From: Plenodomus lindquistii
Taxonomy: Eukaryota; Ascomycota; Dothideomycetes; Pleosporales; Leptosphaeriaceae
Assembly: GCA_025504975.1 (NCBI GenBank)
Contig: JANUWI010000015.1
Location: forward strand, 992,001 to 1,056,000
Direction: 5' to 3'
Length of the DNA stretch: 64,000 nucleotides
This document shows, in pieces, positions 22,987 through 34,155 of this stretch. The notes under the pieces were generated by a model that saw nothing but the letters and a program-made list of their open reading frames with translations, did not search any database and was not told where the DNA came from. The translations under genes were made by a program, and so were the position numbers. Positions within the stretch are counted from its first letter, which is position 1, and every line of letters starts with the position of its first letter.

Positions 22987-23588
22987 GGGGCTAGAAGGTG
23001 GTCTCAGCTTCCAAGTTACGACGTGAACGAGATGGAATGAGTAGAGACGAAGCGAATATGGCAAAGTTACAAGAAGGCAGGCGAGTAGAAGGGGATCAGC
23101 GAGCCGTTGGCGTGGTAGAGGAGATTGTGGACAAAGTCGGCCATGTTGATTTGGAGCTCCGTGTGCAGAAAATATGGACGACAAAGTGACGTCGGTGGGG
23201 GGGATGGTCAGTCTAGCTCACTGGTGACACTGGTAACTGAAGACTTGGACAGTCGGCCATCTGTTCTTTTTTGTAGTTATTGGTCTGGATCAGCGGCCAA
23301 AGGGCAGATTTTGCTTGCTCACACCATCGAGGCATGGTGCATGGAGTATGTGACTGGGATGAAGCAATGCGTAGAGCCGTGTTGGGGTTGAAAGAAGGGT
23401 GGTAAGCTAAGGATTGGCAAGGGCTATACCGGTTGAGTCTAGCGCCATGTCGGACCTCCGCAGACGCCGACAACTTTTCGCGACCGCAGTGAGTAGAGTA
23501 AGTACTACGGCTTCCCATATACCGCTCATATATACACGCGCCCACCCAACCCACGACTCCTCTCCCACGCCTACGCCCATCCACAGCC
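22987..23588. promoter_or_regulatory. Divergent promoter region (6PGDH / Y14)
   Basis: 602 bp between two start codons. A TATATA element lies near 23530, about 60 bp before the Y14 ATG. No other site is claimed. Confidence 0.4.
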
Positions 23589-24136
23589 ATGGCCGACGCG
23601 GAAATGGACATTGACCAGCCGGAGCAGCAGCAGCACCAGCCCACGGCGGGCGACACTAAGGCGGGCGACGCGCGCACCGAGGCGGGCGCAACGGCAGTGC
23701 GGTCCATCGAGGGCTGGATCGTCATTGTCACCAACGTGCACGAGGAGGCGACCGAGGAGGACCTGCAGGACATGTTTGGCGAGTTTGGCACCATCAAGAA
23801 CCTGCACATGAACCTGGACCGCCGGACAGGCTATGTCAAGGTGCGTCCAGCTACACTGCACAACAAAAGCGCCCCCACCCAGACTGACCCCCTTACCCAA
23901 CACAGGGCTACGCGCTCATCGAATACCCCACCATGGACGAGGCCAAAGCCGCCATCCAGGGCGCCAACGGCGAAGAGCTCCTCGAGCAGAAAATCACCGT
24001 CGACTTCGCCTTTGTGCGCCCCCCGCCTGCAGGCAAGAGCCGCGCCCGCGACCACGACCGGCGACAGAGCGGCCGGGGCGCGGCGAGGGCGCGGAGCAGG
24101 AGCCCGGGCCGCGAGGCTGACGACATGGAAGACTGA
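23589..24136 (+). CDS. Exon-junction complex RNA-binding protein Y14 (RBM8A homologue)
   Basis: Two exons (23589-23840, 23906-24136) with a 65-bp GTGCGT...CACAG intron, giving 160 residues. After an acidic, Gln-rich N-terminus comes a single RRM. RNP2 is in GWIVIVTNVHEEATEEDLQ, and RNP1 (YVKGYALIEYPT) is split exactly at the intron. GTIKNLHMNLDRRTG and ILEQK-type sequence (LEQKITVDFAFVRPP) are diagnostic of Y14. An Arg/Ser-rich tail (ARSRSPGRE) ends the protein. Y14 pairs with Mago to mark spliced mRNA in the nucleus. The length is close to that of the human protein. Confidence 0.93.
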
Positions 24137-24418
24137 ATGGCATAGGCGGACACGCGAGCACGTGGACAACGAGGACAAGACTACAGTGCGTGGGGGTTGG
24201 TACACATGCCCGATGGCAATGGATTGTCTACTGCAACAACAGCTTCCCGGCCTGCCCTCCCGCAGGTCGGGCTTATTCGTGGCCCTCGTAAGTCGAGCCC
24301 GCAGTCAGCGACACGACAAGTCTGACACAATTGCAGTCTCTTGCACACGTGAACATCCGTCTGTCGTTCATTCCACGCCCAGTCTGCCCTCCCGTACCAC
24401 CACCACCACACCGTCCGC

Positions 24419-24910
24419 TTAATAAGGCGCAGACACCCTCTTCACCCACCCTCTTTCAGTGTTACTAACAATCGCTCCACCCGTCGTCGCTCCGGTCCCC
24501 ACCGTGACATTCCACCCAGAAATGTTCGTGTCCCCACTCGCGCCATAAATGCTGTAAATCGCCGCTACCAGGAGAATCTTCTTGCCTGTCCATCCCTCAC
24601 CCGCCAACTCCGCGGGGACTGTCGCACTGATGGTGACATTGTCGACAGCTTTTGACTTTTCTGGGCCAATGTAGGCGCTGTTGTAGTAGGAGCCCAGCAT
24701 GCCCGGAAACCCGAGTGGCTCTTGCTCCGTGGGCACGAGGAAGCCGTAAGCGACGGCGACGTCGCCCACCGACTGGATGTAGTTCTGGGTGATTAGGGTG
24801 AGAGGAAACGTCGAGTTTGGTGCGAGGGTGGATGGCGCGGAAATACCGACTATAAGAGCCGAGGATAGGGTTGCGCTGAGAGCAGCGGCGGCAAGGGTTG
24901 AGAATCGCAT
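24419..24910 (-). CDS. Small secreted Nis1-like protein (candidate effector)
   Basis: Single-exon gene of 163 residues. Starting at 24910 gives a clear signal peptide, MRFSTLAAAALSATLSSALI, while the longer frame starting upstream would bury it. The mature part resembles the fungal Nis1 family: ISAPSTLAPNSTFPLTL, NYIQSVGDVAVAYGF, GSYYNSAYIGPEKSK, ATVPAEL and AIYSIYGASGD. It is Cys-poor and Asn-glycosylation-rich, with a predicted beta-sandwich. In plant pathogens Nis1 proteins are secreted and interfere with host immune receptor kinases. Homologues also occur in non-pathogens, so the role here is inferred only. The gene is convergent with Y14, 282 bp away. Confidence 0.75.
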   Translation of the reverse strand: MRFSTLAAAALSATLSSALIVGISAPSTLAPNSTFPLTLITQNYIQSVGDVAVAYGFLVPTEQEPLGFPGMLGSYYNSAYIGPEKSKAVDNVTISATVPAELAGEGWTGKKILLVAAIYSIYGASGDTNISGWNVTVGTGATTGGAIVSNTERGWVKRVSAPY

Positions 24911-25636
24911 CGTGAATGTGGTGCTGGCCTTGACTTCGTTGTGATGGATCGTTTGTAGATGCTCTGTCCGCTTGCAACAAAAGCTGGGAATGAAATAGTA
25001 GTTGGAGCTTGTTTGGTTACTCACCCAAAACCCGCATATACAGCCCTTATATACCTGCTGCAGCTTTCCACCTTCCCCTAGCTACCATCACCAATCTTCC
25101 ACCCCTTTCGGCGGACCGATGCGCTAATTTCCTAATCACCATGCTCCACCACGACCCACATCTTGACCGTTGCATTAACATTGATCAATGTGCGTCCACT
25201 CCCACCGCCGATCTTCCGGCGCAGCCACACCGCCGCCAACCACGTCGACTAGAGCAGTCGGCGCAAAAAATTCCCCGGCCCTCCCATCATATTCCAAAAA
25301 TAAACATAATGTGAGGCTGTGACACTCAAAGAACACAATGTTATCATTTGACCTGATGATGGTGCCTCGTGGTGCGTGGGACGTTGGTGGTTGGATACGT
25401 CATAGCATGGACATCAAGCATTGCATGATCTCACGTCAGGCATCAACAATATATAGCCAAGACTGTGCGACAATTTACTAAATGCCCCAATTGCTGCTTG
25501 TTTTTTTCACAACCCTCGTCGTTGCGCTGTACAAAGTCCCCGTAAAGGTGGAATCTACCGCTAAAGCTCGTAATGGCTCTTCTGCTTATCGAACTCTGCG
25601 AACCGTCAGCAACGACATGAAACTTAGAGAACCTGC
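24911..25636. other. Intergenic stretch
   Basis: 726 bp holding the promoter of the Nis1-like gene and the 3' flank of the S28 peptidase gene. A CT-rich, GC-richer part lies at 25060-25310. No gene recognised. Confidence 0.5.
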
Positions 25637-27419
25637 TCATATCATACCTTCCAACCACTCTACTACAAAATTCTTCAGGAACTGCTGAGCATACACGACC
25701 TGAGGCGGCGGCAGATCTGCTGTCGTCTCGTTCTCAAAAATGCCGTTCTCTTCCCAATGGTGTACACCATGGCTTATCAAATGCCACGGGTGTTCCGTGG
25801 AGCTGTTCCTGCGTTCTGGATACCACAAAGGTGTAGCTGGCCTCCAGGGGTCTGCGTTCCCGCCAATATGCGCCAGACGCTCGTAGTCAATGTCGTATCC
25901 CCCGTACTTGTTGACACGGTCGACATCAGGAGGTGTCGTAATGTTGAACTGTGCGCGGCAGAAAAATGTCAGATAATCTACGTCGAGCGTTCGAGAGATC
26001 AAAGGCATAGTATTGGATGGCGTGTTGCCCGTCTGGATGTATCCCCATTCTGTGCACACTTGGTACGACCAGCTGGTTGCGCCATAGTCTTCAAGAGCAG
26101 TGTATTGTTGTAGTGCGGTCGCATTGAGTTGGGTAAAGTATGAATCCTGAGTGCGGTTCGACCTGCGCTGGCCAGCCAAAGCCGTCCTGTTGAGCCAAGC
26201 AATGGCGTTCAACGTGATGTTCTGCACAAGAGTGCTGTTCGTGTATCCAGCAGTGTCGACAAGATCGGCGACTGCCGAGCGGAGGTTCTCGGCGGCAGTT
26301 TCTTCTGCGGTGATATTCTGGCAATAGTTGAAGAGTGATGGCGAGTTTTCTTCTGGGTCCCAGTTTGTGCTCTGCAGACCATAGACACCGGTGATCTGAC
26401 CCGCAAAGTCGCGATTGTCCGTCACATTGGGCATGCCAAAGACATTCTTGAGAGCCTGCACCTTTGCAGTATCATTCTGTCTGATCAAGATGCCGTCCAC
26501 TACATCAATCAAGAGCTGAGTGTTCTTCATACAGTCAGGAGGGCCAAACAGTCGGGCGGGCTCAAAGTACTGCCAGTAATCATATATCGCGACTGTCACG
26601 CCAGATGATGAGATGGCGCCCCAGAACGTATCGGGATAGACGACCCGCATAAAAGCAGCCTGGGCCCCGGCATATGAGCCGCCATACACAATCCACGGTG
26701 TGTTCGGCGCAGTCAAATCGGCATCAATGCCCTCAAACTTGACGTTTTTGGCAAAATAGTCAATTTCGGCAAGCGATTGCTCGGTGGTCAGGAAACGCAT
26801 ATTTTCTGTTGTGAGATCTGGAACCGGGAAGCTCTTTCCATAGTAACGATGTTCGAGGATCACGCCTAGACCACCGGTGGCTTTGATGACCTGGTGGACA
26901 ATGCCTTTTTGCAGGAATGGAAGACGACCCTCTCCATCGGTTTCTCCTCCCAAAAGAACAAAAACCGGGCCGCCCGGCTTGTAGTAGGTCGAATCGAACC
27001 AGTATCTTAGGTTAAATGATCCATTCTCGTGAGGCTCGTAACGTGTCTCGTTGTGGAAGAAGTCGATGGGGACGGAAAGATTGCGCTCAGGGTACAAGAG
27101 TGTCAAATCAAAATCGTCTTCGGCGCGCTTAACCAGACTATGTTTCGACCGCGTAGCCGCGACCTACCGCCATGATCAGCTTTTTCGTGATGTATGTTGT
27201 TGTCTTGACTGCATTCTAAATGCCAGATGATGGTAGTTTTTTTGCAGCAAGCCGCAACTTCGGCAATGGCCCGGAGCGGCCGCCATCTCCCGCATGTAAT
27301 GGAAGGAAATGTCCAATACACACCGCATTCTGCCTCTCCACTTCAGTCCTTGGGACGACGCGCAAAGCAGCGACCTGGAGGCCGCAAAGTAAGCCTGTAA
27401 CAGCAATTGAAAGTCGCAT
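25637..27419 (-). CDS. Secreted serine peptidase of family S28 (Pro-Xaa carboxypeptidase type)
   Basis: Two exons (27324-27419, 25637-27163) joined by a 160-bp GTGTGT...GGTAG intron give 540 residues. Signal peptide: MRLSIAVTGLLCGLQVAALR. The alpha/beta-hydrolase core shows PVFVLLGGETDGEG, ILEHRYYGKSFP, the nucleophile elbow VYGGSYAGAQAAF (Ser about 195), the Asp region GGNADPWRPA and the His region SHGVHHWEE, the complete S28 triad. Many N-x-S/T sites suit a glycosylated extracellular enzyme. S28 peptidases cleave after proline (lysosomal Pro-X carboxypeptidase and the fungal acid prolyl peptidases). The intron is longer than others here but phase-consistent, and the first exon is the less certain part. 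Confidence 0.85.
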
Positions 27420-29166
27420 TTTGTCTGGAGAGCTGCAGCGCAAGTTGCACAAGGTGGACCGCCAGCGGACTATATAGCTCGCCAGCCTCCGGACGACGAA
27501 GCTTATGACGACAACCCATGATACCTGGCCGGTTCGTCAGGGTACGCCCATGATTGCGGAAGGTGGATAGAGTAGCTCGCTGCAGCTATAGCGACATGAG
27601 CTATGAAGCCATGCTCAAAGAAGCAGGAGACTTAAGCGATCGACACAGGTCTTGCAGAACAGTGCACCGTTGACGGTGGCGCCGCAAGCTTTTCGGCTGG
27701 CAAAGGCTCGCTTGTTGCGCTGAAGGATTGTGACACGGTGAACTTTACGTGCGGTGGTCGCTTGTGCGGCGATGCTGTCGTGCTATGTACCTGTTTTATG
27801 TATCGTGGTTGAGATGACGTGGGGTGCCGCTGGCTGCCTCGTGGCGGATGAGGCTGGGCCGCCCGCATCAGACCAGACACGCGAAGAGGATAGCAGGGGA
27901 CGAATAAGACGTGACACCTGGACAATGTTAACGGTCTCATGTCTTATGTGCCCAGTCGTTATCAGTAGCTTGCTGCCCTGATGTCTTAATCATCGTACAC
28001 ACTCGTGGAGTCGCTGTTCATCAGACGACACTAGGCAGATGCGCAGCAGAAGGTCACGTGAGCCTTGCCACCTGCCACCTTAGAAGTGATTGACATCATC
28101 TCCCCCATCTCACAATCTCCTCGTCTCCATTCCACGCCGTCCGCTTTACTCTGGCAAATAGTGCACCACCCAAAGTCACCACCTGCTTGCTTCATGTTGA
28201 CACATTGTCGCCCCAGCCTCGCGCTTCTGAGTTTCTCAGTGATTGCGGCTATTTCCACGCCTCATCACGCACCCCTCATGTACCATTCGCTGCATCAGCC
28301 TCTACGATGATGTTCTCTTCCCGGCCGTCTGCTGCATGCTCACCCGCTGGACAATTGTGCTATCTGAATGCCCCACTGCCGAAAGATCATGGTCGTGAAC
28401 GTCGTCTTGCTTTGGACTAAGCGTTATACTAGATGCAATATCACACAGAAAGCAGCATTGGGTCTACCATCGAGGAATGGGTTGAAGCCTCGTTTTCGTG
28501 TCTACTGTGTCCGTTGGGGCTAATACGTATCCTGAGCTGCGGTCTTGTCGCCCAGACCGGACGGTCTTGAGTGTCGCCTTATCACAACGACAATCAGTCC
28601 CCAAGGCTTTGTTGGGTCCATGACCACCCAGCGGCCTCTGGTTCCCAAGCCGTTGCATCCCATTTTTTCTTCCGACGACCTTGTGGCTCGCATGGTGCCC
28701 CAAAATCTGGAGGTGTGCGCAGAGCGGGAGCCAGGTTCAGGCTCGCGCTTGAAATGCAATACAGTGGAAGCGATATTACCTAATATTGCGTACATATTTC
28801 CTTGCGCCTGGTAGCTTTATATACCACTCACCATGATTAGAGTATGTTTTGGCCAGAGCGGGAAGGTCTAGCAGCTTCCACAGCTCCAGTGATCGACGAA
28901 TCTAGCATAACCAAAGCAGGTTCGGCTGTGTTCAAACATCGGCTCTTCAAGGTCGAAGCGATTCAGCCCACAATCTAAGGCAAGGGATTTGGGCCAGAGA
29001 TCTTCGAGCTCGCTGCAAGAGACATCTACACAGCCCCCTTCTTGGCACTGAACCTGCTACGGCAAGTTGATGCCAAGGAAGCGACAAGCGAGCCTCAAAT
29101 GTTGGTCTTTGGTCGACACCAGACCGCAAGTCCTGCTTCCATGCTGTCACAGGAATCTGATCCTCA
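27420..29166. other. Gene-poor stretch of 1.7 kb
   Basis: No supported gene. Pyrimidine-rich sequence at 28090-28400 looks promoter-like but leads to no convincing frame. From 28979 a plus-strand frame without an ATG is open into the next gene and reads GPEIFELAARDIYTAPFLAL early on. It could be a decayed upstream domain of the next gene. Confidence 0.5.
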
Positions 29167-29982
29167 ATGGTTTCAGAAGTCATTTCACTCTATAAAATTG
29201 CCGGCGGAGAGCATGCGTTCTATCCATTCTCGATCCAGGACTACCAGCGCTATGTTTTCGGCGACGATAAGCGAGCACACCAATTCGGCACGGACCTCGC
29301 TAAAGCCTTCATCGCGACAAAGACAATCAATCAGAGCTTCACGAACAGCGTCGCAGTTGCCGTCTTATCCGGGAGCATTCCCACAGCCACTCACAGCCTC
29401 CGTGAGCACTTTGTTGCTTACCTCAACCGGTATTTGATCTCGCTTCCCACCAGACCAGCGATCAAGATCAACATCTATCATATGGACAAGGACGTGGGTG
29501 TGCGGACCGTGCCGAATGACAAGAGCATGGACACGTATCACATTGATGGTATGCGGTTGGGTGAGAGGAGCCTGGTTGTGCTGGCTGATGTCCGCATGAC
29601 CAAGGACTGGGAAGACGACATTGTCAGATCATTGCGAGTTGAGAAGATCGACAACCCAATCATCTTCTCATACATTGCGGCCCTAGATGGGCGCCCGCAG
29701 ACGACGAGTCTTTCACCACTCATGTCGTCAGTGGTCAGCCCTACTGTCAAGGACATTGAGGCTATCGCTCAGGCCGGTGGCTTCACGATGAACAAGTCCT
29801 TTGTTCATTTTATCCTCGGAAGAGATTACGCCGTGTTCTGTTCCTTTGTACGCCGCCAGAACGACTGCCTCGTGCGACGCATCCTCGATTATGCGATTGT
29901 AGGACTATATTACCAGGACGACGAGTACGGACAGAATTTCGAGTTCCTAAGATGGGAAGTGGAAGCTCGAGAAAGCGTGTGA
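29167..29982 (+). CDS. Phosphoribosyltransferase-like protein (PRTase_3 type)
   Basis: Single-exon frame of 271 residues. The N-terminus YPFSIQDYQRYVFGDDKRAH followed by FGTDLAKAF, the block IPTATHSLREHFVAYLNRYL, and SMDTYHIDGMRLGERSLVVL with LADVRMTKDWEDD resemble the mostly bacterial ComF-like PRTase_3 domain as I remember it: a YSIQD start, a PTAS-type loop, an HID motif and an acidic PRPP-loop-like region. The LADVRMT segment lacks the usual double acid of the PRPP-binding motif, so activity is uncertain. No signal peptide or membrane segment. The ATG at 29167 is the only start after a stop at 29158-29160. The assignment rests on recalled family features and needs a profile search. Confidence 0.55.
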   Translation: MVSEVISLYKIAGGEHAFYPFSIQDYQRYVFGDDKRAHQFGTDLAKAFIATKTINQSFTNSVAVAVLSGSIPTATHSLREHFVAYLNRYLISLPTRPAIKINIYHMDKDVGVRTVPNDKSMDTYHIDGMRLGERSLVVLADVRMTKDWEDDIVRSLRVEKIDNPIIFSYIAALDGRPQTTSLSPLMSSVVSPTVKDIEAIAQAGGFTMNKSFVHFILGRDYAVFCSFVRRQNDCLVRRILDYAIVGLYYQDDEYGQNFEFLRWEVEARESV

Positions 29983-30369
29983 GCAAGAGGATGCGTTCAT
30001 GGCGAGTGCTTCTGGACAGGACCAACCAAGGAAAATTCGGTTATACGCTGAAGTCCAGTCATAGCACTCATGCACTCTCGTATGTTCATTGTCCCTGTAT
30101 GAGACTGTAAATATCTCTACCCCGTACCGCCTACACCGGTATGAGCAGTCGTATGGTGATTACTCTTTTCCAGCCCTGGCAACAGTCGTCATCCGCTTTG
30201 TTTGTAGACTTAGCATGTATGCTTCTATCGCGCCCTTTGTTATCACTCCCGAACGCGGATGTCGCTTTACTTCCTTTGTTCTCAAGTGGTTACTACACCA
30301 GCCAACGCCGCCTGCTCATCCTCTCACATAAACTAACATTGTGTACCTGGCTACCAGCGCGAATGAACG
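29983..30369. other. Intergenic stretch
   Basis: 387 bp. Presumed 3' flank of the PRTase-like gene and promoter of the membrane protein gene. Nothing else seen. Confidence 0.5.
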
Positions 30370-32313
30370 ATGCTCGCACTGTCTTACATCACGGAAAAGC
30401 CGTCGCAGGTCGAGTCACCGAGGATGCGAAGCCCTGAACGTTGTGCAGACCTGTCTTTCCTTAACCGATGGGACAGCGATAGTGACGAGGCTGTTGTGAG
30501 CAAAACCGTGCTGATTTCAGAGGATACTATACTAATTCTGTAGGGACGTGCGCATGGGAGGTCTTCGTCAAGGACAAAGTCGCGAAGGCGCGAGCAGGCA
30601 CTATACCGCTCCGATCCTGGTATATTCTTAGTACGTTCTCCTATCCTATCACGAGATTCTTCTGACAGAGTGTAGATGGTGACCGTAACCCTCTTTATCA
30701 TGGATGTGCTCATGTTCTACATTTGCTGGACCACATTGTTCCCCTGGTTCCACGGCTTCATCTGCAGTCATCCTTTCTGGACCATGATCGCATTCACACC
30801 GCACTTCTTATTCGGTGGAAAGGAATGGAACTATTCGAGCAAGCCGTCCGGTTCATCATGGTCACCACTCTCATCTCCCAATTCGCAGTCTCTCAATCGC
30901 GCCGATGATCGCTTCGAAATTGAGAGTGACAACGACGATTACGACATGACATCTCATCAGCATCGGTATAGGTACGCAAAGCTGGTCCCGCGACACAGAC
31001 CACGCACGAGTTTTGCGGCACTACTAGATGAATTATGGTCGCAAATTAAATTCAAGGCAAGCTTTTCAGTCCTGGACTATTGGCAGTATGTTTCTAACGA
31101 AACGCAGGCTGCGGTGTTGATTACCAGCACCATTGTTTGCTACATTGGCTACCATATTCTCCGAAACTATCCACCATACTTTCAGACTCTTCTAGGCACA
31201 GCAATCATCAAAGGGGTAGCCGAGTTCATACACAATCATCCTTTCGCCTCGTGTATCCTGGTTGGCTTACTTCTTTACTCATACCAAGACAGCCTGGACA
31301 TCCAAAACCTCGTTCTCCTTTGCTGGGAAAACCCGGACGTTCCGCTCACTCGACCCGAAGATCATGCTGGAAGCCCCGCTCCAAGAGTTCGACGTGAGCT
31401 GCGAGTTGCGAAAACTGGATCCACTCGCGGACGAGACTTTAGTAGTCAGGCTAACCCCCCTGATTTATTCCCCAGGAGAGTTCGTGTAGGGCAGAGATCT
31501 GGACCAGGACAGATTGCAACACCCGGACCTCGTAAAGCTGCACTGCCTAGAATTGATATGGATTCATTATTCAAAGGCAGTCCCATCGTCAGATCTGGAA
31601 CCCGTCAAGGTCCAACATCTTTGCCCTACCCTCGACCGCGAAACACACTTGGAACCCCGCCTAACAGGCGCCCAAATGGAGTATATGGTACTCCACAATC
31701 TTCCTTAGGATTTAGCCCCGACCTTATAAAGACTCCACCCCGGACGACAGGCTCACGACCGATTCCCTACAGGATTGCAACCCCCTTCTCTCTATGGAAC
31801 TGGTCAACCTGGTTCTGCCACGATGACTGGTCCGACGACCCCTCGGAATCAATTCCAGTTCGCGAATCTACCTGGGCCTGTTTTGTGCAAGTGCAACGCT
31901 GGTTCTGGGCAGCCCGCTGGGACAATCTAATCAGCTTGCAAGGCCGCGTTTGGGACTATCTCAAGTTTCAGGCGGTAATATTTGCCGTTTTGGCCGTGAT
32001 CGAGGCCTATGTAGCACAGAGTGAGGGGAGAGATATGAACTTCAACTGGATGGTGCCGGATACTCGCAGAGAATTTCAGGGTATGTTCTGGCCGGACAGG
32101 GGGCTTCCTGGTCATGGACCGGTCCTTGATGTCTTCTCGGATACTTTCGAATTCTGGAAAGGCTGGATCTTTGGGGTGAGCAAGGCTCTCTTATGGAGGC
32201 TTCCGAAATATAGCTTTTCGGGGATATGGAAAATATTGAAACTCTTGTTGGTTGAAGAAAGGGAAGACGATAATACAGTTGGAGACAAAGCGACGACACG
32301 ACCGGGCAATTAG
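30370..32313 (+). CDS. Integral membrane protein of unknown function
   Basis: Three exons: 30370-30495, 30544-30630, 30676-32313. Introns are 48 bp (GTGAGC...CTGTAG with a TACTAAT branch site) and 45 bp, and the product is 616 residues. The N-terminal 70 residues are hydrophilic and include an Arg/Ser patch (GRSSSRTKSRRREQ). Hydrophobic segments follow at about 74-93 (TLFIMDVLMFYICWTTLF), 218-236 (LITSTIVCYIGYHIL), 262-276 (CILVGLLLYSY) and 500-520 (FQAVIFAVLAVIEAYV). Between them is a long Pro/Arg/Ser-rich, probably disordered loop. No known family recognised. Nothing in the neighbourhood hints at its job. Confidence 0.7.
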
Positions 32314-34155
32314 ACATGGAATCGACACTGGTGCGCGGAGGTACCCGGAATGGTGCTGTGGTGTGGTGATTGTTTTTCGGTGACGGGTCGGATAATGTGT
32401 GTGCAGTACCAGAACGGCTCTGGGTTTCTTCACAACAAGGAAGGGAACTGGGCTTCACATATGGTATATACGACATGTGGACCTTGTTCAACAGGCCACG
32501 TACACGAGGTAGAACATTAGTTAGGCAAATTTTGTAAGTCTTCAGTAGTTTTCCAGGAGTGGTGTGCTTACAGCCGATGCCCTTGCTTTCCCACTGTGTA
32601 TGCTCTTCCTTTAGATGCTATGATCCTGCCACGGGCCTGCCGTTGTGTTCGCCTGTACATCTGCCATGAGTTGCCGTTACGCCCACCAAAAGTCTAGTAT
32701 TGTGTCTGTCAATGCTCTGCCAGCGTGCCTGTTTATGCTCTGCTACCGTGTATACCACCATGTCTTCTGTCAATGAGATCTGCCGTCAGCTTAACTGGTG
32801 GAAGGTCTTCTAGCTTAGATTGGTGGAAGATGCATTAACCGCGCGTTAGTCTACCCGCCCGCATCGTTGCACATATATACGACCTTGACTTGAACCAATC
32901 CTTGTCGAGCTTCAGCTATAACCGTTGGTTTGCGAACTTCCCTCGCCGTATTTCATCCACTTCAGGCCCAAGAACTTCATTGGAACAGCCTAAGATTGGT
33001 GATCAAGGCGATGATATCACTCACGCGAGGAGATCGTCCAGACCACTGTGTCACTTGCTTGGATTATTATACTGCATTCTAACAGTTGCGGCATTTTATT
33101 GTGGGCTAGCGCGTAGAGTTGAGATAGCCTGCAAGATAGAGCAGGTTTTTTTAGGGTATCGTGTAGGGGAGCATGGGAGCATTTGAGGGAGTCAGTGCTA
33201 TAACGCGTGTTGTGAGGGGCCCGTAGCCTTTGAATGTAAAAAACGGAAATTGGTCTAGGCAAATGCTGGTAAAAGCGTCAACGCAAGACGGTCTTGAAGG
33301 CTATGTAAGCCCGTGCGCACAGCCTTGTGATGCACTGTGCTACAAACAAGACGATGCACTGATTGTAGAGCTACATCACAGAGTACTGTGTAAGATATGA
33401 AATTCAAATTAAGATTAAGAGAACAAGTATACATGAAGAGACACCAACTTTGATACCGCCATCACATGTTCCTTCACTATATGTTTGCTAGTTCTCCACG
33501 GTTGAGCGCGCTACAAATTACATTACAGGTCCACCGTGGGCGCTGACATGTATGCAACCTAGTCTTCCACAATCTTTGCTGTACATCGGCCGTGGAATTC
33601 GTAGGTCTGACAGTATCAACGGTGAAATCAGGTGCACGATCGCAGAGAGTTAGTCACTATCCACGTACGGCAAATGAACTCGTTTCATTCGACACTGCAC
33701 CACACCACTATCACAGTGGCTGTACCCACATCCATACCCAGTGTGCATCACAGTACACTATAGCATAGACTCACAATCTATTCGCCACCGCGTGTTCATC
33801 ACAGTGTACTATCAGAATCGGCACACAAGCTAAAACGACCGTAAGTACCGTTTGGCATGAAATTCTTCTGGGGAATCCGCCTAAACAATCATACCTCGTC
33901 AAGCTTGACCGGCTCTTTCAATTTACACTTAGACTGAATTGTGATAGTCAAATATTTTCGTATTGGATACAAATGTGCAACGAAGCAGACGGATGAACTA
34001 ATGCCTCGTTAGCATGCATAGTCTATGAAACGCGTGATAACAGATTGTGAATCTTCCATCAAGCTGAGCAGTACATACTTTCGCTTCCAACATGACATCC
34101 AGCCCATGACCACGACCTATCACCAGCTTCTCTTATTCCACAATGCATACATGCC
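32314..34155. other. Gene-poor stretch of 1.8 kb
   Basis: No supported gene. Contains one copy of a dispersed repeat (32640-32790, listed separately). At 33740-33815 a 25-bp motif around CATCACAGTRTACTAT occurs twice. Confidence 0.5.
32640..32790 (+). repeat. Dispersed repeat, copy 1
   Basis: Shares with 45650-45775 the ordered blocks CCGTTA-GCCCACCAAA, then GTCAAYGCTCTGCCA, and CACCATGTCTTCTGTCAATG versus ATCATGTCATCCGTCCATG. In both copies a frame beginning MSSV(N/H)EI(C/Y)(R/Q)QL opens at the right end. Confidence 0.55.

Noticed and set aside
23213..23903. Long minus-strand frames across the Y14 gene
   Set aside because: They are mirror images of a GC-rich coding region; the plus strand carries a clear RRM with a spliced RNP1 motif.
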